Source: Adiantum capillus-veneris
Lineage: Eukaryota > Streptophyta > Polypodiopsida > Polypodiales > Pteridaceae
Length of the DNA: 64,000 nt
Direction of reading: 5' to 3'
NCBI GenBank assembly: GCA_014529385.2
Contig: CM043969.1
Span: 68,830,676-68,894,675, forward strand
Part shown: piece after piece, positions 11,137-23,342 of the stretch
Position numbering within the stretch: the first letter of the stretch is position 1
How the letters are laid out: each line of letters opens with the position of its first letter
Notes under the pieces: generated by a model
The model's input: only the letters and a program-made list of their open reading frames with translations
Database searches by the model: none
What the model was told of the DNA's origin: nothing
Made by a program: the position numbers and the translations under genes

Positions 11137-12903
11137 ATGTATCTACGCTCTGGTCGTGTGCTAGAGTCCGAACAACTAGCTAGTGCTTCGATTTATGGGG
11201 GTACTCACTATCCTTCCACGCTAGGGTCTACGCCCTCGGTGGGGACCCAAGGTAGTGCAACCCAAGACCCAAATATAGCGGCTAGCGACTCTTCCTCTGA
11301 CTACGATATTATGGAAGAGCATCTTACACAAAGCCCCGGGGGAACAAATGAAACCGTACCTAGCTGGGCCCAACAACCTGGAACTAGTGTTTTTAGCCGT
11401 TTGATGGAAACTTTTAGTAGAGCTACGCACTCTGAACCTACGGCTAGTGAAGTAAACGAAGGGGGTGGGGAAGTAGAATCACCATTCACACCTCCTATAG
11501 ACCCCACACTCCCTCAGAGTGTCCACGTGGACATTCTACCTACCTCATTTAATGAGGGCCCTACCGAGCTACCACCTTCCAAAGTCGCCTCTAAGGTAGC
11601 GGTGACTAAAAGTCAAAACACGGGAAGCAACATTGCATCCACCTCACGGCAACCCTCTAGTACACCAAGTTTGGACGGGGTATTTCTCAATGAAAATTGG
11701 GAATATGACCTACACACGAAGACTTTGACTCACCTATACATGGGCTACACATACCATGTGGGTTGGTTAGAAGTTGTACAATCTACATCTAGTGCCACTA
11801 GTCTAGAGGAACAACAACACATGATCTACAATGTCATCCATAGGATTATCCAGTCCGAGAGGCAAAATCGAGGAATGAACATACCTTCGACGGGTCCTAT
11901 GCAATTTTTAGACACGGGCAAAGGGAAACAACCCACTCTATCACAAATGGAGACTCCCCCAGTGAGTCCCATCGATCCCCCATATGTTGTTTCGCCAGGG
12001 GTCTCAATGCAATCTGAGCCCACAAGTGATAGCTTTACTTTTCCAAGTCTAGCTCATCTTTCCCTGGATGACACCACGGATACCATGCCTACCCCAATGA
12101 TGGGCATGCCAAGAAACACACCATGGACCTCGTTTGTTAGTAAAGCACCGCTACATGGTAGCTCAATGCCTGCAATAGTACCTACAAGTGCGTACCAATC
12201 GTATGCACCTATGGGTCCACGTACTCATGTAGTCCCCACCCCTCCCATTGTTTCAACTACCTATGCTCCACAACCACAATACACAAGTTCTTATTTCCAT
12301 GGGACTATACCGGCTAGCATTAGCATGTCACATCCGACGTCTGCTATGCCTAGGGCCACTCATATGAACTATGGACCACCACATGGCACAACATCGTACC
12401 CAACATGGAACCCAAGGGATTCCTATGCGCCAAGCCCAATGCGAATACCTACTCCACATGTAGTCTCTGGAGCGCCTTCACCCACGGTACCTGCTCACTT
12501 AGGTGACTTGGCAACATTTTCTCAAGCTATTGGTCGATATATTGCTGAGAATATGCGTAACACGCCTGATAGAGAGCCTAGAAGTAAGGCAGTACAAATA
12601 GCCAAGCTCACACAAAAATTTAGTGGAGATGGGGATGTGAGAAAGCATATCGAAGTGTTTGAACAAATATGCGATTCTCGAGGAGAACACAATGACCTAC
12701 ATAAGAGCAATGCTTTAAGCCTAACCTTAAGTGGAAAGGCTGGGGATTGGTATAGAACCCTAAGGGTGGAAGAGAAAACGATTTTCCCTACTCTTAGGAG
12801 ATTGTTCTTAAAGGAATACATACAACAGGGAGTGCTTTGGGGTGTAGCTTCTCAGCTCCAGAAAGCCCAACGAGAGGAAGGAGAGTCGGTAGAGACTTTA
12901 TAA
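11137..12903 (+). pseudogene. Asp1 gag, first segment
   Basis: I start at the ATG at 11137 (MYLRSGRV); the open frame extends a little upstream without an ATG. About 588 residues. The first ~440 are Pro/Ser/Thr-rich with no recognised domain (long stretches of PTPP- and SYAP-like sequence). A retrotransposon gag core begins near residue 480 (KHIEVFEQIC, GKAGDWYRTL, FLKEYIQQG). The frame ends at TAA 12901-12903 inside the gag core, while the natural continuation (RLKHLNSRCNP) lies in the frame opened at 12837. A net loss of one base near 12890-12900 explains this; no canonical slippery heptamer for programmed -1 shifting is visible. Gag would build the capsid of the virus-like particle. Confidence 0.8.
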
Positions 12904-13658
12904 GTCGCTTGAAGCATTTGAATTCTCGCTGTAATCCAAATGAGCACTTCAACAATAACCAATTGCTGGATAGATTCATTAGGGGATTACGACATGAGGA
13001 TATCTACAATGGCCTAGTCATTAGAGGTATCACCACTTGGGAAGCAGTCACCACCAATGCGATCCAATTGGAGGATAATTTAATGATTCAAGGAGAAAGA
13101 GTCTCTGTTGAGTCTAAATCTATTAGCTCACAAGCATCGGGGCATCAGCCAATGACCCTAAAGCCTATTGCTAAGGAGCCAAAGATATTTGAGATGACTT
13201 TAGTAGATCTCACCAAGGCTATTCAAGAGAGTCTTAGAGACAATCGTGCTCCGCCAAACAATCATATGTATCCAAGAAGGGAGCAGCAATGGTGCTCAGT
13301 ATGCTATGGACCGCATAGTACCAATGAATGCCCTACTTTTAGAGTGAAATTCAATGGGAACTGCAATGCATGTGGGAGGTATGGTCATCAAGCTAAGGAT
13401 TGCATAGTATTTAAGCGTGCGATGGCCAATAGACCAACCTTAGCATGGACAGACACACCTCGAGTGCCTGCCTTGATGCCGGCCCCACCTCTTGAACAAA
13501 CAACACAACACATGGTCCCTAGGGGTATCACCACTTGGGAAGCAGTCACCACCAATGCGATCCAATTGGAGGATAATTTAATGATTCAAGGAGAAAGAGT
13601 CTCTGTTGAGTCTAAATCTATTAGCTCACAAGCATCGGGTATCATCATGAGTCATTAG
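12890..13658 (+). pseudogene. Asp1 gag, second segment with two zinc knuckles
   Basis: Frame open from 12837; homology to gag starts near 12890 with FISRLKHLNSRCNPNEHF and runs through LLDRFIRGL. Two knuckles follow: CSVCYGPHSTNEC, the CX2CX3HX4C type with one residue fewer than usual, and CNACGRYGHQAKDC, the standard CX2CX4HX4C. Knuckles bind the RNA genome. The frame then runs into a partial repeat of its own upstream segment (13524-13640) and stops at 13656-13658, where a second full repeat begins in another frame. Confidence 0.8.
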
Positions 13659-14157
13659 AGGTATCACCACTTGGGAAGCAGTCACCACCAATGTGATCCA
13701 ATTGGAGGATAATTTAATGATTCAAGGAGAAAGAGTCTTTGTTGAGTCTAAATCTATTAGCTCACAAGCATCGGGGCATCAGCCAATGACCCTAAAGCCT
13801 ATTGCTAAGGAGCCAAAGATATTTGAGATGACTTTAGCAGATCTCACCAAGGCTATTCAAGAGAGTCTTAGAGACAATCGTGCTCCGCCAAACAATCATA
13901 TGTATCCAAGAAGGGAGCAGCAATGGTGCTCAGTATGCTATGGACCGCATAGTACCAGTGAATGCCCTACTTTTAGAGTGAAATTCAATGGGAATTGCAA
14001 TGCATGTGGGAGGTATGGTCATCAAGCTAAGGATTGCATAGTATTTAAGCGTGCGATGGCCAATAGACCAACCTTAGCATGGACATACACACCTCGAGTG
14101 CCTGACTTGATGCCGGCCCCACCTCTTGAACAAACAACACAACACATGGTCCCTAGG
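13017..14157 (+). repeat. duplicated/triplicated gag segment
   Basis: A unit of about 507 bp (13017-13523) is repeated at 13651-14157, offset 634. A third, short copy of its first ~116 bp sits between them (13524-13640, copied from 13026-13141). The copies are nearly identical, so the event is recent relative to the element. The unit covers the end of the gag core and both zinc knuckles. Confidence 0.93.
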
Positions 14158-14592
14158 GCCAAAAATGTTGTTCAAATAACACCCTTACCACCTCCAGTGC
14201 TAGGACTGCAACCACCACATCCGAGAATCACTTCTGTGAATCAAGTGGGTTGTGAGTCATCTATTTCTTGTTTGGAAGGCTATGAGGAAGATATAGATCC
14301 TAATATTGCCTATGGGATGGATGTGCTTGAAGAAAGTCCACAATACTACATGGAGGACTATTGGGGACAAATCAAACCTGTATATCAAGTAGCTGCTCTT
14401 GCAGCAAGAGGCCAAAATATCAATTACACCGCTAAGAGACCACCTCTTCAATTCTATGAGTGTGGAGGTCCACATCGTGTAGCCGAGTGTCCTATTAGGC
14501 TACAAAAGAACGCCACACTAATGAAAACCAATCAAGCGAGCACGTCTACAATGCCGATACTCATGTGTAATCGATGTGGCATAGATCATTGA
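13651..14592 (+). pseudogene. Asp1 gag, third segment (duplicate knuckles and further knuckles)
   Basis: The frame carries the second copy of the two knuckles (CSVCYGPHSTSEC and CNACGRYGHQAKDC), then unique sequence with FYECGGPHRVAEC, a short-type knuckle whose first Cys is replaced by Phe, and finally CNRCGIDH, cut off by TGA at 14590-14592. The missing second half (IAQCP) is read in the overlapping frame from 14574, so a one-base loss has split a knuckle. No ATG precedes the repeat start in this frame until 13717; in the element it was presumably part of one continuous gag. Confidence 0.78.
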
Positions 14593-15758
14593 TTGCCCAA
14601 TGTCCAAATAATCCAAATGCACCGAAGATCACACCATTAAACTTGATTGAAGTTACCGAGGAGCCATCACAAAGTACACCTGTGGTACCAGTAAACGTAC
14701 TCACACGATCGATGCTCCAAAAACAAAATTATATTCTTGAGGAAAGAGACACGGCATCAATTGCCCAATCTCAGAAAAAGAAGAAAACACGAAGAAAGAG
14801 ATCGCAAAAAGCAGCGAAGTCAGACCCCAGTTCAAAGACCAACATAGGGACTGGTGATGACCCTGTATATATGAACGACGTTGAAGAAGATTCTGATTCA
14901 GGTGAAACCATGGAGACCAAAATGACCACTAACATAGAAACCAAGAAGGAAGATCTCCATGAGCCACAATGGCCAGGATCCAAAAAGAAGATAGGAACTT
15001 ACCCAAACCCTACAAAGGAGATTGAGCGAGTCAAGCAATTAAGGAGTTTGGTAGAAGATACCCAAAGGGATCTAGAACCAGCACCTAGGAAGATCCAGAT
15101 TACAGACACCGTGTTCCCTACGCAACAACAACCTCACCAAGTCCATAGACCCTTGGACATACCTAGTGTCATCCAAGAAAAAAGTGAGTTAAAGTCATGG
15201 GAAAGTGGGCGTACTCACTTCTTGATGGAAAGAATGTTTACAGAGGGACTACCTGATCCTATCGAAGAAACGGAGATCCCATCTTCCCCACGTCAAGGGA
15301 TTGATGTCCAAAAGGCACCGTTAAATATTGCCAAATTGATGGATTTCATGTCTTCAGAAGTTAGAACCACCATCATGTCCAAACTATATAAAGACCCCGA
15401 GCTAGTCTCAGCCCTTCGAGCCTTCCTCAATGGAGAACTGAAGTTTGGGCTACCACAATTTGCACAGATGGATGGAGCTGGGGAGATGCCAATAGAGGAG
15501 GAACACTTAGATCCACAACCCAACCTAGATGAGAACCTTGTTATAGAAATACCTGTTAACAAGTTGGGACAATACTTTGAGGGTGATGAATACAATGCAA
15601 CTATACCAATCACTACTAAGGGATTAACTGTGAAGGGAATCCTTGATGGTGGCGCTGGGGTTAGCTTTGTGACTAAAAATTTCTGGGAAACTATGGGAAG
15701 ACCTCACCTTGCGACCACAACCATAGTAGTGATATATGGTCAATGGGTCTATTGTTAG
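14574..15758 (+). pseudogene. Asp1 linker and N-terminal half of aspartic protease
   Basis: 394-codon frame. Residues 1-15 complete the broken knuckle; 60-85 are strongly basic (KKKKTRRKRSQK); the middle is charged linker. Near residue 340 a protease-like fold begins: YNATIPITTKGLTVKGILDGGAG, with Asp358 in DGGA where active retropepsins usually have D[ST]GA. The frame ends in nonsense (GQWVYC) just where the protease flap would start, and the continuation is found in the frame from 15736, so one extra base lies near 15735-15755. Known role of the family: cleavage of the Gag polyprotein. Activity is doubtful because of the split and the Gly at the second active-site position. Confidence 0.72.
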
Positions 15759-16245
15759 ACCTATTGGGATGCTAGAAGATTTCAAGATCAAGGTCTTTGG
15801 ACATAAAATAAGGGTTACCTTCATTGTTATGGATTTCTCCAAGCACACTATGGCATCGGAGATGATCTTAGGACGTCCTTTCATGAGGGAAGCAAAAATG
15901 GTGCATGACTGGCCTAAAAACCATGTCTATTTGCAGTTCCAAGATTCTGTCATTCGAGTGGATCTTGTGATGGGTCGAGCACATCCTCTAGGAAACAGGT
16001 TTATAATTGATCATAGATCTGACACCACAGTTCACTCGGCCCCATTGCACTATTGTTATACATGTAAAGCGGGCACTGATGTTGGGGAAGATTCTCCTTA
16101 TATGGATGTATTACCTGGGATGACTGAGTCGGACAATGTGGATTGGGTCCACCTAGCAGCAACCATAGACACTTGGGGGAATAGGGGGACGACATGGGTA
16201 ACACTTGAGGGGGATGAAATGCCCGTACCCTTAAATATGCTATAA
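15736..16245 (+). pseudogene. Asp1 C-terminal half of aspartic protease
   Basis: Begins NGSIVRPIGMLEDFKIKVFG and includes MILGRPFM, the ILG-R-PF/W signature near the end of retropepsin-like domains, followed by about 100 residues without a known domain. It overlaps the preceding frame by 23 bp because of the frameshift. Its TAA (16243-16245) is in frame with the next reading frame, so a single nonsense change separates the protease from the W[VI]PK frame; reverse transcriptase would be expected here in an autonomous element but is absent. Confidence 0.7.
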
Positions 16246-16248
16246 GCA

Positions 16249-16938
16249 ATGCATATAGCTTATGACAAGACTCATCCTAATATAACAAAGAAAACATACA
16301 AGTGGGTCTCTAAAGCTTCTTTAGCGACCATGGCGGATGCTAAAAAAAAGCAGCCTTGTAAGAAACGTCCCACTCGCTCCAAAAAATGTAAGAAAATGTG
16401 GCGATGGATTCCTAAACGACTATTGGAAGCCCAAGGCTACTATCAAGGAAATGATCAACTCTGGGTGCCCAAACATAGATTGTGTTCTTACCTGTCACCT
16501 GACCCATGTGAACTCAATCCCGTAGCTCCAAAACAAATCGACAATCGCGGAAAGAGAAAAATCATTGAATGCTACACACCCGCTCGGGAGCTAGTTTGGG
16601 TACCAAAGAAAGAACAATTTGTTCCACCTAGCTTAGGAAGGGGGGAGTCCCATGAAGCTTCTAGCTCCTCATGTAATGCATCCATAGAGGTAAAATCTTC
16701 TCCACATCGTCGACCTACAATAGTGGACCTCCATAAAGCTACAAAGGAATCCACACCTCCCAGTGTTCAAGAATCACCTGATGAACCACTTCAAGTTCGA
16801 TCCTGGGAGAGTACCTTACCACCCTTGCAACTTGACGAGGCACCTAAGGTAAGAGAAAACTACTGGAAAAAATCCTCACCTATCACCAACTGGAACGATT
16901 GGTTTCAAAGGGTGACGAGCTCATTTCAAACGGTATGA
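16249..16938 (+). CDS. Asp1 terminal frame with W[VI]PK repeats, function unknown
   Basis: 229 residues, same frame as the preceding segment. The first 125 residues are basic and carry a spaced motif W[VI][PS]K at W19, W53, W72 and W117, with a block AQGYYQGNDQLWVPK at 61-75. Cys-Lys clusters lie at 37-50. The second half is acidic, Ser/Pro-rich and ends NWNDWFQRV. I do not recognise a domain. The same block (QQGYYQGN, two positions, IWLPK) occurs in Asp2 near 27366-27410 on the minus strand, so this frame is a conserved part of the lineage. It could bind RNA or a partner's enzyme, given its charge, but that is only a guess. Confidence 0.55.
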   Translation: MHIAYDKTHPNITKKTYKWVSKASLATMADAKKKQPCKKRPTRSKKCKKMWRWIPKRLLEAQGYYQGNDQLWVPKHRLCSYLSPDPCELNPVAPKQIDNRGKRKIIECYTPARELVWVPKKEQFVPPSLGRGESHEASSSSCNASIEVKSSPHRRPTIVDLHKATKESTPPSVQESPDEPLQVRSWESTLPPLQLDEAPKVRENYWKKSSPITNWNDWFQRVTSSFQTV

Positions 16939-16945
16939 TCTACCC

Positions 16946-16959
16946 AAGGAAGGGGGGAG
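16946..16959 (+). other. internal polypurine tract-like site
   Basis: AAGGAAGGGGGGAG begins seven bases after the last coding stop of Asp1. It resembles the true tract before the 3' LTR (AAGAAGGGGGGC). It may be a second plus-strand primer, or mark where coding sequence was lost. Confidence 0.45.
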
Positions 16960-18576
16960 TATTTGCTGACAGTCATCATTCACTTGCTTCCCTCTCAACC
17001 TTGTTTCCCTGACCTCTCAATCACCAATCTTAGGGAATGTATATATATAAAGCCTTATACTCACAAAAAAAATAAAAAAATAAAGAGCAAGAGCAATTAG
17101 CAAAAGAGTGTGCACAATAAAAGTCAAAACATTGACCATGTCTACACATTCACATCTGGTGCACTGAAACAGAAACCTATGCCATAAAACACCTTTGATC
17201 CTCATCACTCGAGTGATGGAGGGTAGGTAGGATTAATACAATAGGAGTGTTTCTGTTTTCGAGTTGAGTGATTAGCAAAGTTCTTTTTTCCCACTGATGT
17301 GCCTCCTAGAGGTATTCTTTGTGTTTCCTAGTGTGTACAGGAACGTGTTGCTGTTGTTAGGATTTGGACCTTCATGGGATCTTTCTCTCATTCACACTTC
17401 AAATCAAGCGCGACCATCGACACAAACAGGTGTTTCTTATCCATTAGCATTGCCCCTTATCTTTTTTGCATCTATGATTGTCTGCTTTAATTATGATTGG
17501 TAGCATAATATTCATCACATTTGCTTAGTATCAAACATTTAATTCAATGTAATTTTTTGTCATAATCACTTGTCTAGGTTTAAAAATCAAACAAGTTCAA
17601 GTAAGCTAGTTTGACCAAGTTAGGTGTTAGAGATCTTCTCTTAATACCATGGGGAATGCCTTCCTAATAATCAATGGTTACTTAGGCTCTTAATCCGATT
17701 TAGGCAGCATTGTGTGAAATGTACTAGGGATGTCTAGTGGGCTTGACCCTATTGACCTTTAGCTTAAGTATTATAAAGGGAGTTTACCTGTGTGATGAGC
17801 CTGGGAGGGTAACAGTGTTATATGACCCCCCAAAGTTACAAAATTAAAATGTTGAAAATTAAAATGAACAAACAAAAAATCAAAGTGCCACATTGTAAAA
17901 TCTTAAGCTGGAAGAGAAATCTCAGCTTGATTGGGTACTTCACTCACATGTATCGCCTATGGTACTAGAGCCCTAGAGGTTCCCAGTGTGGGCGCTTTTC
18001 CTTGAAAAGCGAAAAACCCAAGGCATACAAAATAAGCACACACATCAAAATTGAATCACTGTGAAAAGACTTTGGGGGGTCAAAGAAAAGGTAATCAGTC
18101 AGGCGATGATTTCATGAGAAATTCCTTTTATCGTAGCTTAACTCTGGGTCTTCTAGTTATAGCCTCTAGTCAGCCCTCGAACATGAAATACTTGGCTCTT
18201 GCGATTAAACAACTTAATTGACTAGAGAAAATTAAGAAGCTTACCCATGGTATTAATAGTCGATCTCTAGTGCCTTTCAACCGTTAAATTAGCGACCCCA
18301 GACTTGTTTAATTTTTTACCTTTACATCTGTTTATGCATTTGATTATATTGCAATTTAATGTTTATTGCTGACAAATTGTTTAAAATTCTGTTACCAATC
18401 AATTTGTCTGCCTAAAACTGCATATGATTTTTAATTGCTTATGAGAATGCAATTACTGTGCCAATGTTGTTTGATTTTGCAGTGACTGAAGAAGGCTAAG
18501 GACATTCATCTCAAATGCTCTTCCACCTCGACGAACGAGCTTCAACTCAATAGCTTTCGAGGATGGAATCTACATC
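16960..18576 (+). other. Asp1 3' non-coding region
   Basis: 1.6 kb without a coding frame of note. It contains inverted repeats described separately. Long 3' untranslated regions are known in Tat-type elements; whether this one has a function cannot be judged from one copy. Confidence 0.6.
17824..18081 (+). repeat. inverted repeat enclosing a hairpin, Asp1 3' region
   Basis: GACCCCCCAAAGT at 17824-17836 is the exact reverse complement of ACTTTGGGGGGTC at 18069-18081. Between them lie a 6-bp stem (AAGCTG/CAGCTT near 17910-17933) and a perfect 8-bp hairpin CGCTTTTC, loop CTT, GAAAAGCG (17993-18011). Together these could fold the RNA into one long stem with internal hairpins. Confidence 0.7.
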
Positions 18577-18588
18577 AAGAAGGGGGGC
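18577..18588 (+). other. Asp1 polypurine tract
   Basis: AAGAAGGGGGGC, one base before the TG of the 3' LTR; the plus-strand primer for reverse transcription. Confidence 0.88.
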
Positions 18589-18589
18589 A

Positions 18590-19277
<688 letters not shown>

Positions 19278-19282
19278 GTCCA

Positions 19283-22209
19283 CTAGATAATTTGGTCAAG
19301 GGTACTTTTTGGCCCATTGAGGAGAAGAACATTGCAAATTCTCTTTAGACAGAGTTGTACCTTGAAGATAATAGTGTCTATGCCAAAAGTTACAGATGAA
19401 TCAACATGTTGAATCTAATGTAGTGTGGTCTGCACAAGACAAGAGCCAATCCAATCCACTCCTTTATTATAGATTGCCTAGATTGAATAAAGTCACAAAT
19501 TTATCTTTTGAGATTTTAGGGATTTTGATGGGATGACAATATTTTGAAAATGACTTTAAGAATATATTTATATACATTGAATTGGAAATTTCCTTGATTG
19601 AAGGGAAAACATGTGTTCTTTCATGTGTGTATTGCTAGATACATGTTCAAGTCAAAGATCTAAATGGTCACAAAAAGACTCTTATTATGTATGATGCCAC
19701 ATTGAAACTATTTTTGATCATTTTTGTCACCGTCATCTTTTGCATGTTGTAAAAAATCCACACCTCATGTTTGGAAGACTTTGAAAAAGCAAAGTATTTC
19801 CACAAATAGCTAGTCCTTTTTAGAAGCCTTTCAGACATAAAATGACCCTAACCTGACAACCAAATTTCTCAAAAAGCCAAATTTAGACTATGTAGGAGTT
19901 AGTCGTAGCATAGGCCACCTATGACAAAATCAACAATCTGAAGAGAGCATCACTCGATTAGGGCATGGAAACATCACACAATGAAGAGTGAGAGCATAAT
20001 CAGACACAATGAGTAAGAGGATTCAAGAGAACGCTTCTCCAAAGCAAATAGAGAGTAGCCATGAATTGACTAACTCTAATCACACTCTAATCACCAATCA
20101 AGCATCACCTACACACATAAGCCCACCAAAATCCAAGTTGCCAATGAATTGAATCTTAAAGCACCCTCTTAAGAAGACACACTAATTGCATTGGTGTTGG
20201 CCTCCCCAATCACCACATGCCAACCAAGGTACTCGATCAAAAACTCCACACACAAGGGTGAATGGTACTCTACCCACTTATGAGCACACAAGAGGGGACA
20301 TACTCCAATCAGAAAATCAAGAGTACACACACACTTCACTAATCAACCTAATTAGAGATGCTAAATATCCCAAACTGAGTACTTATAGAATGTTAGGAGT
20401 CATTCATCAACAAGAAGTCATTATCACACCCAAATCTAGAATAATGAGAGGTAAAACTGCTTCATGACATTAATTTAATGTAGAAGATACAAGATTAATG
20501 AGAAAAATAGAGATTAGATTAATCAAGAAAGATCTGATCTAATTACAAAGGATTAGCACTAGTGTTCTAAGCATGGGCAATAAGCTAAAGGCTAGGCCAT
20601 CCATAGATTGTACGCTCAAGAGTGATCTCTCAAGAATGACTACTCAAGGATGAATCCTCTTTTCTTAAATGAGATTCTTAAAAAGTCATGGACTCCAAGC
20701 CTTTATCTATTGAAATTAAATTAGGCTCACCTCCATAGGATATACAAATGTAAGCCTAAAACTATACAATACTAGTATGAAAAATTGTAGCATGTCCTCC
20801 TATGCTTGGTGCATCCTTGGTCCATGTGTTAGCCGGGGCTAAAAGAGTATTTCCAATGCATGGTCAAAATCCTCTTTTCATGCTAGAATCATGCCCTAGA
20901 TAATAATTGTGCGTATTATCTCAGTTATAGTTTTTTAGTCAAAATTGATTTTGAGTGTTTGTATTCTATTTTTATGGCTTCTAGTAGTAATTTTTTGGTT
21001 TTAAACTTAAATTTGGAGTTTCCTAGCTCAAACGAAGCATCAAATGGTTTTTGACTCTAAAATTTACTTGACTTGGAAAATCCTATGTATTGCTTGTAAG
21101 CTCCATGTAAAGCTCGCCAACTGCGACAAAGAAGAAGACCATGAAGCAATGTAGGTGTTTTCCCCATACCAATTGGAGGAGAAATTAATCAGAGTAGCAA
21201 AGAAGCCTATGTATGAGAATCCCAACAGTACAAGCATCATGTGGCCATTTTCTATGGAGCATTCAAAAGTAGAAAATCCAAGCAATAAAGCTCCAACTAC
21301 TTCCCAAAGAAACATATGATGTAGCTTCGGCCCCATAGGTTCGAGAATCAAACAGAAAATTGGGCTTGCTAACTTTTTACGAGATAGAACCCTATGGTGT
21401 GGATCTACAGAGCTCCTTATGTCAATCCAACAAGATAGCATATGGTGTGGATCTACAGAGGTCTTATGAGCTCCTTCTTTCAATCCAACAAAATAGCATA
21501 GCCAAAATCAATCACTCCACCAGCGAAGCTATAGAAAGACTAGGCTATCAATTCCCATTGACCATGCATCATACATACTTAACACATGAAAGAACACCAA
21601 GAAGAGAAAAGGAATTTCCTAGGATCTCTTGAAATATTGATGCGGATAACTTACCACGCAATTGGCAGGACTGGCAATTTAACACCCGCCCCAAATTAGA
21701 ATGCACGGCTCGTAGCATGGATAACTAATGAAGTTTCATAAACTTACTAGGCTAAAAATCACATATCATTCTTAATACAAAAACCAAGTATATGCATGTT
21801 TATGGATTACAAATAAGCTTTAAAATACGTACACTATCATAGAATATTTTTTAACATTTCATAGCAAAGATTAAACCATATCACAAGGCAGCCACCCAAG
21901 GTAGGTCATGTTACAACTCTTGGCCCTCTGAACCCCCAAGGAGGTGCTCAAAAAGTCTACTAGCCTACCATGGCAATGACTAACCTTTATTAGCTTAGGG
22001 TATTGGTTTAGGGTCTTGACCAAGTAATCCAAAGTGGTTCCCCTTGCATGCCAAGTACCAATAAGGTGCTAGGCCTAACATAGACACAAACTTGATGTGT
22101 CTAAAAGCATTTGTGCTACTTTTTGGCACTTCATTTGTTCACTTTGCACTTTTTATGCTTCTATTATGAGAAATGCTAATGGAAAATGGACTAAGGGAAG
22201 AAAGTCTAA
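19283..22209. other. no gene or element recognised
   Basis: 2.9 kb of AT-rich sequence. The only frame above 130 codons (minus, 21064-21483) is hydrophobic in part but matches nothing I know, and it crosses a local ~50-bp tandem duplication (about 21395-21500). No RNA gene or element ends seen. Confidence 0.5.
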
Positions 22210-23330
22210 TCATAGCCCTAGGTCATCTTAGAAATGAAAGTGATCCTTAGGAGTTTAGGACTAACAAGAAATGAATCTATACTAACCTAAGGTCAAGGTC
22301 AATTACCCATGCTTAACACAATTCCACCTTAATTCCCAATGTGTTTAATTTTCACAAGTGTCAAAAGTTTATCATATGCCTAGCTTTGGAAATGAGAGGA
22401 GCCATAGATGAAGCAAATACAGTTGATTCAAGCAAGAATGTAGAAATAAACAAAGAGAAAAGCATGGAAGAACTTCAATAATTTGTGCTCTTTGGAGCAT
22501 CCTTGAGCAAAGCATCCATCTTATGTAGAGGCCCCTTGATACATTTAATTGCATTCTAAGCTTCTTGAAGCCAAGCGTCAGCAAACAAAAATGCCAAAAC
22601 ACCATTTATTGAAAACAAAAACACACAAAATTTTTTTTATTGAAAACTTAATCTTAGGGTCTTGCATACTTGAATTTGCCAAAGGGAAAAAACACTAGGG
22701 AGAAAAGTGCCTTTGATTACTCACATGGAAGGTTGCTCTATGGATAGCAAATGTATACATACGTATCAAAAAATAAAAGAGATAATGCTCCTACATAAGC
22801 ACATTTTGCAATGTTTAAATCTCCTAAGCATGATCAAAAGTTGATTGATTATTAGCTCAAATGAAAAAAATTCAACTGAAGGTCAAGCTATGAGCTAGAA
22901 TTAATTCAACTTCAAATGAAATGAAGTGGTTGTTGGAAGCCAAATTTTGCATTTTAAAGCTCCCAAAAGGTTGACTAACACTAGCTCAAATGGAAATTTA
23001 CAAATTTTGGTCAATCTAATGAGCTAGAGATGACTGCGACTTTTGATGAAATGAAAGTGATTGTCCCTTAATAGCCAAGTATTGCAAGTTAAACCAATGT
23101 CAACACCCCTATGGATCAATGAAGGGTCATGTATTCCCAAAGCCCTTCAAAAAATACCAATGTTTAGTGCTATGTAATCATCTTGTCATTAAACACAAGG
23201 ACTAAAAGAAATCATGAACCCAAAAGTGTAAAGCTATCTCCTCATGGCCATTTAAACGAGCTCAATGTTTAGTGCTATGTAGGGATTTTTTCATTCAAAT
23301 AAAGCACTAAAATGCACATTCAAATCCAAT
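22210..23330 (-). repeat. dispersed repeat, minus copy
   Basis: Its reverse complement matches 48225-49350 over about 1.1 kb with many differences. Both copies hold matching remnants of a frame reading LTLGFKK, then RMQLN, then RWM(F/L)CSRMLQRA, but no known domain. Probably part of an old transposable element, for example an LTR. Confidence 0.75.
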
Positions 23331-23342
23331 TATTCTCACTAT

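Noticed and set aside
12885..12905. Programmed -1 frameshift in Asp1 gag
   Set aside because: No canonical slippery heptamer, it falls inside the gag core, and two further unrelated frameshifts and a stop occur downstream; simple decay is enough.
21064..21483. 139-codon hydrophobic frame on minus
   Set aside because: No recognisable family, crosses a local ~50-bp tandem duplication, no flanking exon signals. Could be a gene fragment but cannot be supported.
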